Below are positions 5,601 to 8,096 of a stretch of DNA of 8,096 nt, in pieces (the first letter of the stretch is position 1; each line of letters begins with the position of its first letter). The stretch comes from an uncultured Shinella sp. (GTDB taxonomy: Bacteria > Pseudomonadota > Alphaproteobacteria > Rhizobiales > Rhizobiaceae). The stretch covers positions 1 to 8,096 of the forward strand of contig CAMLOC010000126.1 of the NCBI GenBank assembly GCA_946481465.1, read 5' to 3'. Position numbers and translations under genes: made by a program. The notes below the pieces were generated by a model. That model saw only the letters and a list, made by a program, of their open reading frames with translations, had not been told where the DNA came from and ran no database searches.

Positions 5601-7628
5601 ATCTCCCGTCCCGCCGAGGCTGCCCGTGAAGCTGGTATTCGTCGCCTGGTCGAGCGTGAGGTCCACTGCACCCAGCGCGACCGTGCCGCCCGTGCCGGAC
5701 AGCGAAGACATGGTGAGGTCGTAGCCGTTCAGGTCCAGCGTGCCGCCGTTGACGACATAGTCGGTGTTGGCGACGAAGGCGCTCGCCGAGCCTGCCCGCA
5801 ACGTGCCGGCCTCGACCGTCGTACCGCCCGTATAGCTGTTCGTCCCGCTCAAGGTCAGGGAGCCCGCCGAGAGGGCGAGACCCAGCTTCCCGCTGCCGGA
5901 ACCGTCCCGTATGAAGCCGGAGAAGGTCGACGCGCCGGCCGTGCTGTCGACGGAGAGGACGCCGTCGCTCGCCCCGTCATTGGTGATGATGCCGGCGCTG
6001 AAATTGTAGCTCTCCAGCTTGCCGACCGTGGTGCTGTAGCCGTTCAGCCTGAGCGTGCCGCCCGTTCCGTTGGTCGTACCGCCGGGGGCGACATTATTGA
6101 ACAAGATTCCGGCGGCGGTCGTCAGCCCGTCTGCTGCATGGACGACGAGGTTGGAATTATCTCCGAGGTAGATCTGTGTGTTGATGGAACCCATCGCCTT
6201 TGCGTTGAGTGTGGAATCCTCCCACGCCTGCAACGTGCCGCCGCTGACGGCATTGGCGGCCGTCGCATTGAGCGTAGCGGTTTCGTAGAACTTCTGACTC
6301 CCACCGCTGACCGAACCCGACGCATTGGCGTTGAGCGTGCTGGAGTTGCGAAACCCGCGCTGACCGCTGGAGACAGCATTCGTCACTTCCGCGTTGAGCG
6401 TGCTGTTCCCAGTGAAATTCTGGCTTGCCGGCGGAAGTTGAAACTGATTGTAGAAATTCCCCGTGACGGCGTTCGCCACCAGGGCATTGACCACGCTGTC
6501 GCCGGAAAAGGTGTGGATGGCACCGAGGTTGATGGCATCGGCAACCGCGGCATCGATAACACCCGTGCCATTTACTGTTTTCGCACCACCGAGCAGGCCT
6601 TCGAGCCGGAGCGTGCCGGCCGATACGGTCGTCTCTCCCGCAAAACCCGACGAATCCCCGGACAGCGTCAGCTTGCCGGTGCCTTTCTTGACGAAGGCGC
6701 CCGTGCCCGAGAGCACGCCCGCGAAGCCGGTGTCCGCGGCCTGGTCGACCGTCAGGCCGGCACTGCCCAGCGCCACTTCCCCACCCGTGCCGGACAGCGA
6801 GGACATGATGAGGTTGAAGCCGCCAAGGTCCAGCACGCCGTCGTTGACGACATAGTCCGTATAGTCGACGAGCGCCCCGGCGGCACCGGCGGCCAACCGG
6901 CCGCCGTCGATGGTCGTGCCGCCTGTATAGGTGTTCGCGCCCGATAGCTTCAGGAAGCCGTCAACCAGCGCTAGACCAGTGGTTCCGCCGCCCGAACCGT
7001 CCTCGATGATGCCGGAAAAGCTGGAATCGGCGGCCGACGTATCCACCGTCAGGACGCTGTCGCTCGCCCCGCCATTGATGATGAAGCCGAACCCATTGAT
7101 ACTGTGGATACGGCCGATCGTGGTGCTATAGCCGTTCAGCCTGAGCCCACCACCGCCGTGCCCATCCGACGGCAGGTATCCATTGCCGTTGAACTCGATA
7201 TCCGTTGTAGCCGCCAGCGCATTCTCCGCTCCCACATTCAAGATGCCGGAATAATAAAGGACTTGCTGGCCGCCGACGATGGCATGAAAGGCGTTGGCAT
7301 TTAAACTGCCCTGCCAGATATGCTGGGTGCCACCGGTAATCGCATCCGTGTGCGCAGCATTAACCGCGCCGCTGCTAGTTGATGAGATCGTCCCACCGCT
7401 GATGGCGCCTGCAACCGAGGCCTCGAGCCCGGCAGTGCCACCCAGATCGACAAACATACCACCCGTCACGGCGTCCGGCGTATCGGCCTCGATCGTCCCC
7501 TGCATACACCTCCCGACGTCCCAGAACGTGCACGCCGCCAATGCCTCCGACGACATCGGTGCTGCCGTGCCGACCATGATCGCCGTCGTGGACAGCAGCA
7601 CACGCATGAGATGCCTGCCCTGTCCCAT
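2610..7628 (-). CDS. Large classical autotransporter (type Va) with PATR-repeat passenger and C-terminal beta-barrel
   Basis: Numbered from ATG 7626-7628 (1,672 aa). A signal peptide (1-31: basic MGQGRHLMR, hydrophobic VLLSTTAIMV, then EALA) is followed by the only two cysteines found, C33 and C41. Next come a repeat array (46-161), a PATR module (162-348), a second array (358-525) and a second module (526-713). A pre-terminal segment (714-840) leads to a Gly/Asp linker (841-854). The second passenger half (855-1294) starts FWNGASKTADGTIHGG and ends in the usual APGNSIG...GTFD region. A helical stretch (about 1324-1379) and the autotransporter barrel (about 1394-1672) follow, ending NVRF with the C-terminal Phe expected for Bam recognition. 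The protein should cross the inner membrane by Sec and display its passenger on the outer membrane, perhaps as an adhesin or biofilm factor; no protease motif is visible. Start choice: AGGCGG lies 8 nt upstream. Other in-frame ATGs end at 7736, 7658 and 7607; the one at 7736 lies too close to the predicted promoter. Confidence 0.93.
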   Translation of the reverse strand: MGQGRHLMRVLLSTTAIMVGTAAPMSSEALAACTFWDVGRCMQGTIEADTPDAVTGGMFVDLGGTAGLEASVAGAISGGTISSTSSGAVNAAHTDAITGGTQHIWQGSLNANAFHAIVGGQQVLYYSGILNVGAENALAATTDIEFNGNGYLPSDGHGGGGLRLNGYSTTIGRIHSINGFGFIINGGASDSVLTVDTSAADSSFSGIIEDGSGGGTTGLALVDGFLKLSGANTYTGGTTIDGGRLAAGAAGALVDYTDYVVNDGVLDLGGFNLIMSSLSGTGGEVALGSAGLTVDQAADTGFAGVLSGTGAFVKKGTGKLTLSGDSSGFAGETTVSAGTLRLEGLLGGAKTVNGTGVIDAAVADAINLGAIHTFSGDSVVNALVANAVTGNFYNQFQLPPASQNFTGNSTLNAEVTNAVSSGQRGFRNSSTLNANASGSVSGGSQKFYETATLNATAANAVSGGTLQAWEDSTLNAKAMGSINTQIYLGDNSNLVVHAADGLTTAAGILFNNVAPGGTTNGTGGTLRLNGYSTTVGKLESYNFSAGIITNDGASDGVLSVDSTAGASTFSGFIRDGSGSGKLGLALSAGSLTLSGTNSYTGGTTVEAGTLRAGSASAFVANTDYVVNGGTLDLNGYDLTMSSLSGTGGTVALGAVDLTLDQATNTSFTGSLGGTGDFVKTGAGRLTLDGDSSAFAGDTTVNGGTLRVDGTLGGDVAARTTGVVTGAGRIAGGVDLTGGGVLSGVAGQTLRIDGDVVMNATSATNVTLGAVSSTALFDVGGDLKLAGTLSVTDAGGFGSGVYRLFDYGGVLTGNTMTVSAIAGGATGQIQTATGNVNLVVDSDGGGGGGDDGEGDPELSIQFWNGASKTADGTIHGGAGTWTAGPQTNWTNSDGTQASAWGGAFAVFQNNPATVTVDTAAGAVSASGLQFIGKGWTVSGDALALAGADGATTIRVGDGTTAGAGMRATIDAALTGASTLVKSDHGTLVLTGANSYTGGTQVVAGTLIGNAGSIRGDIGNAGTVVFDQAADARFAGMIAGLGGTEGAMVKRGAGNLTLTGASTLDWTVKAGGLTADAGRFGGDVSIGRGASLTFEQYADAAYAGRLSGPGDFALSGSGTVTLTGDSSAFTGETTIKGGRLVVGTTAGGALGGSLTIGAGGTLGGTGTVGSAGSTLTIAADAVHAPGNSIGVQTIAGDYANHGTLRIEATATEADKLVVAGSVDITGASLDLILSPADVSGWDMFGGPFTIIDQQGAGAVTGTFDPVTKNLLFVDSILDYAGGDGNDVTLQLQRNGLAFTGIGITRNQIATGTAIETLGSDDPVWRAIALTGDVESARASFDALSGEIHASVRTAMVEDSRFVRSAANDRLRAAFEGVGASGGAVMAYEDGKPAPTAANTDGLAMWSQSFGSWEHWDGDGNAARLDRSIGGFLYGADAPVFGSWRFGAVAGYSRTSFETNARQSSGTSDNYHAGLYGGTVWGGLALRMGAAYTLHDVSTERSVGASGIDESLKGDYTAGTLQLSGELAHRLQAGNVALEPFANLAYVDLHTDGFTEKGGASALGVGAADSDAIFTTLGLRASTRFDLDGAGVTAKGMLGWRHVHGDATPDATMRFASGGDTFSIGGVPIARDTAVIEAGLDYALTPTATLGVSYGGQFGSGMSGQSVKADFNVRF
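5067..5108 (-). other. Gly/Asp-rich linker joining two passenger halves
   Basis: The encoded stretch SDGGGGGGDDGEGD is the only low-complexity segment of the autotransporter. It separates a passenger half that ends like a complete alphaproteobacterial passenger (GVYRLFDYGGVLTGNTMTV, then GNVNLVVD) from one that begins like a new passenger (FWNGASKTADGTIHGG, FAVFQNNPATVTVD, GLQF). It probably forms a flexible hinge between two beta-solenoids. The acidic residues could bind calcium, but that is a guess. Confidence 0.7.
5490..6053 (-). repeat. PATR module B (second copy of duplicated ~187-aa unit)
   Basis: The module opens LRLNGYSTTVGKLES. It contains LSGTNSYTGGTTVEAGTL, NTDYVVNGGTLDLNGYDL, MSSLSGTGGTVALG and LTLDGDSSAFAGDTTVNGGTL, and closes GTLGG. 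More than half of the residues match module A in an alignment with almost no gaps. On the DNA, GTGCCGGACAGCGA(A/G)GACATG near 5692-5712 recurs near 6787-6807. Confidence 0.8.
6054..6557 (-). repeat. Passenger repeat array B: seven repeats, four in exact 63-nt register
   Basis: Anchors IDA, VNA, LNA, LNA, LNA, LNA and VHA occur at spacings of 22, 31, 21, 21, 21 and 22 residues; the 31 reflects a 10-residue insertion around QFQLPPASQ. Four consecutive STLNA/ATLNA repeats (from 6398 down to about 6147) are exactly 63 nt apart. Typical copies are STLNANASGSVSGGSQKF and ATLNATAANAVSGG. The array precedes module B just as array A precedes module A, but has two more repeats. Confidence 0.75.
6585..7145 (-). 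repeat. PATR module A (first copy of duplicated ~187-aa unit)
   Basis: The module opens LRLNGYSTTIG and contains the classic passenger-associated transport repeat LSGANTYTGGTTIDGGRL. It continues TDYVVNDGVLDLGGFNL, MSSLSGTGGEVALG and LTLSGDSSGFAGETTVSAGTL, and closes GLLGG. It aligns end to end with module B at 5490-6053, offset by 1,092 nt. Nucleotide similarity is also clear, for example TAGCCGTTCAGCCTGAGC (+ strand) at the opening of each copy. Confidence 0.8.
7146..7493 (-). repeat. Passenger repeat array A: five ~21-residue repeats
   Basis: Within the autotransporter, a short motif h-(N/E)-A/V-x4-A-(I/V)-(S/T)-G-G recurs, with anchors IEA, LEA, VNA, LNA and LNV. Spacings are 22, 21, 20 and 21 residues. 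Examples are AVNAAHTDAITGG and SLNANAFHAIVGG. The period fits one rung of a beta-solenoid per repeat. The array ends at the conserved LRLNGYSTT that opens PATR module A. Array B has the same layout. Confidence 0.7.
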
Positions 7629-7636
7629 CCGTATCG

Positions 7637-7642
7637 CCGCCT
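7637..7642 (-). promoter_or_regulatory. Ribosome binding site AGGCGG for the autotransporter start
   Basis: On the - strand, AGGCGG lies 8 nt before the ATG ending at 7628. This is the best spaced Shine-Dalgarno-like sequence among the four candidate starts, and it gives a compact signal peptide. The ATG ending at 7658 has only GCGGGG 4 nt upstream, and that ending at 7736 has AAGGG directly abutting it. Confidence 0.4.
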
Positions 7643-7688
7643 CGTGCTCGACCGTCATTGTACCCCGCAACCGCTTGCCGCGGCGGAG

Positions 7689-7705
7689 CGAAGCGAGGCG
7701 CTTCG
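7689..7705 (-). other. Small hairpin in the predicted autotransporter leader
   Basis: CGAAGCG (7689-7695) and CGCTTCG (7699-7705) form a perfect 7-bp stem with a 3-nt loop. If transcription starts near 7732 and translation near 7658 or 7628, this hairpin lies in the 5' leader and could affect translation or message stability. If the ATG ending at 7736 is used, it is simply coding sequence. A GC-rich 7-bp stem can also arise by chance. Confidence 0.35.
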
Positions 7706-7738
7706 GCACAACCATTCCGGCAGAAATTCTATGCATCC

Positions 7739-7767
7739 CTTAGGCGAAAAGAACGGACACCTGTCAA
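7739..7767 (-). promoter_or_regulatory. Candidate sigma-70-type promoter of the autotransporter
   Basis: On the - strand a perfect TTGACA (7767-7762) is followed after 17 bp by CCTAAG (7744-7739), which matches TATAAT at only three positions. Transcription would begin near 7732. That would leave the ATG ending at 7736 at or outside the message, and would give a leader of about 75-105 nt before the downstream starts. The -35 is convincing; the -10 is weak. Confidence 0.38.
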
Positions 7768-7799
7768 CCAGCCTAATCAGTAGGGGTGCCGGTGGCGCG

Positions 7800-7982
7800 C
7801 TATGCGGTGCGCAGCCGCGCCCGGCTGCCGGCAATGTCCCTTTCCGACACCTCGGTGAATAGAAGCCGCAACACCCGGTGCTCCGTCGTCGCCAGCAATA
7901 GTCCATGGCTCAGCATCGGATAGCGGTGGAACCACTTGATGTGACCTGGTGTGGTGGACGGCCTCCGCTCCCGGCATCGCAA
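7800..7982 (-). pseudogene. Possible remnant of a LuxR/GerE-type helix-turn-helix regulator
   Basis: This is the only stretch of the 7737-8096 region with a protein-like frame. On the - strand it encodes HIKWFHRYPMLSHGLLLATT followed by EHRVLRLLFTEVSERDIAGS, then stops with TAG. The spacing E-x2-VL-x-LL-x4-S-x2-D-IA matches the first helix and turn of LuxR/GerE DNA-binding domains (usual form E-x-EVLxLLxxGxSNxEIAxxL). The recognition helix (normally xxLxxSxxTVxxH) is missing. The frame opens only with TTG, has no ribosome site, and is about 60 residues long, so it is not a working regulator. It may be a decayed fragment or a chance resemblance. Confidence 0.28.
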
Positions 7983-7992
7983 TGAGCCAAAG

Positions 7993-8012
7993 TGTGACTG
8001 CCGAAAGTCACA
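7993..8012. promoter_or_regulatory. Perfect 7-bp dyad TGTGACT-N6-AGTCACA
   Basis: TGTGACT (7993-7999) and AGTCACA (8006-8012) flank GCCGAA. The outer halves resemble a CRP/FNR-type TGTGA...TCACA site, but those half-sites are 10 bp apart rather than 6, so it is not a standard CRP box. It lies about 230 bp upstream of the autotransporter promoter. It could be an operator or a short hairpin of a gene beyond the window. Confidence 0.28.
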
Positions 8013-8041
8013 TGAGGGAGGGCGCGTAGTTCATATCGGAC

Positions 8042-8085
8042 CTAGAGCATTTCCGGTGAACTCCGGTTCACCGGAAATGCTCTAG
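8042..8085. repeat. Perfect 19-bp-arm palindrome (dispersed rhizobial intergenic repeat type)
   Basis: CTAGAGCATTTCCGGTGAA (8042-8060) and its exact reverse complement (8067-8085) flank the loop CTCCGG. Palindromes that begin and end with CTAGAGCATTTCC-like ends are, as I recall, widely dispersed between genes in Rhizobiaceae. The element is followed on the + strand by ATTCTTGTTTT, so it could also terminate transcription, although no intact + strand gene precedes it here. There is only one copy in the window, so the repeat family is inferred. Confidence 0.75.
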
Positions 8086-8096
8086 ATTCTTGTTTT

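Noticed and set aside
2826..6947. A 1,373-codon open frame on the + strand, antisense to the autotransporter
   Set aside because: It lies in exact codon register with the autotransporter on the other strand, so + strand stops would require TTA, CTA or TCA codons in the real gene, and these are rare in GC-rich genomes. The translation is rich in Arg, Ala and Gly, shows no domain, and the frame opens without a ribosome site. The - strand frame has a signal peptide, repeats and a barrel.
7655..7906. Open frame on the - strand overlapping the autotransporter start region
   Set aside because: The translation is Cys/Arg/Ser-rich with low-complexity runs, has no ribosome site, and is in a different frame from both the autotransporter and the LuxR-like fragment.
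7993..8012. CRP/FNR binding site
   Set aside because: The TGTGA and TCACA half-sites are separated by 10 bp instead of the required 6, so only the plain dyad is reported.

Overview
The window looks like chromosome or megaplasmid DNA from an alphaproteobacterium, most likely of the Rhizobiaceae (Rhizobium/Agrobacterium/Shinella/Ensifer type). This rests on the high GC content, the style of the autotransporter passenger repeats, and a perfect palindrome at the right edge of the CTAGAGCATTTCC type that I recall as a dispersed repeat in these genomes. The genus assignment is inference.

Left edge (1-576): the last 20 codons of an unrecognised + strand gene are followed by gene debris. The C-terminal end of a short-chain dehydrogenase (SDR) on the - strand runs directly into the C-terminal part of an EamA/DMT transporter on the + strand. 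Both have lost their 5' parts, and the two 5' ends face each other at about 250-260. This is what a deletion across a divergent gene pair would leave.

Middle (624-2563): an intact, divergently arranged pair made of a LysR-type regulator (-) and a 298-aa EamA/DMT-family permease (+). The 155-bp gap between them holds a perfect dyad, ATCGATA-N11-TATCGAT, and a direct repeat of TTGTCATG with 21-bp spacing. The regulator probably controls the permease and itself from these sites.

Right part (2610-7736): one very large type V secretion (classical autotransporter) gene on the - strand, about 1,670-1,710 aa depending on the start. It encodes a signal peptide, a long beta-helical passenger and a C-terminal beta-barrel ending in Phe. 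The passenger contains a tandemly duplicated composite unit, each copy being an array of ~21-residue repeats followed by a ~187-residue PATR-type module. A Gly/Asp linker then leads to a second, differently organised passenger half. The only two cysteines I find lie at the start of the mature protein, and one of them follows a lipobox-like LAAC.

Right edge (7737-8096): the probable autotransporter promoter (TTGACA), a degenerate reading frame resembling the first part of a LuxR/GerE helix-turn-helix, a small dyad, and the perfect 19-bp-arm palindrome. I see no intact gene here.

The LysR/EamA pair and the autotransporter converge and show no sign of working together. I do not see a clearly new multi-gene system. 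The most unusual material is the internal architecture of the autotransporter, the operator array, and the gene debris at both ends.
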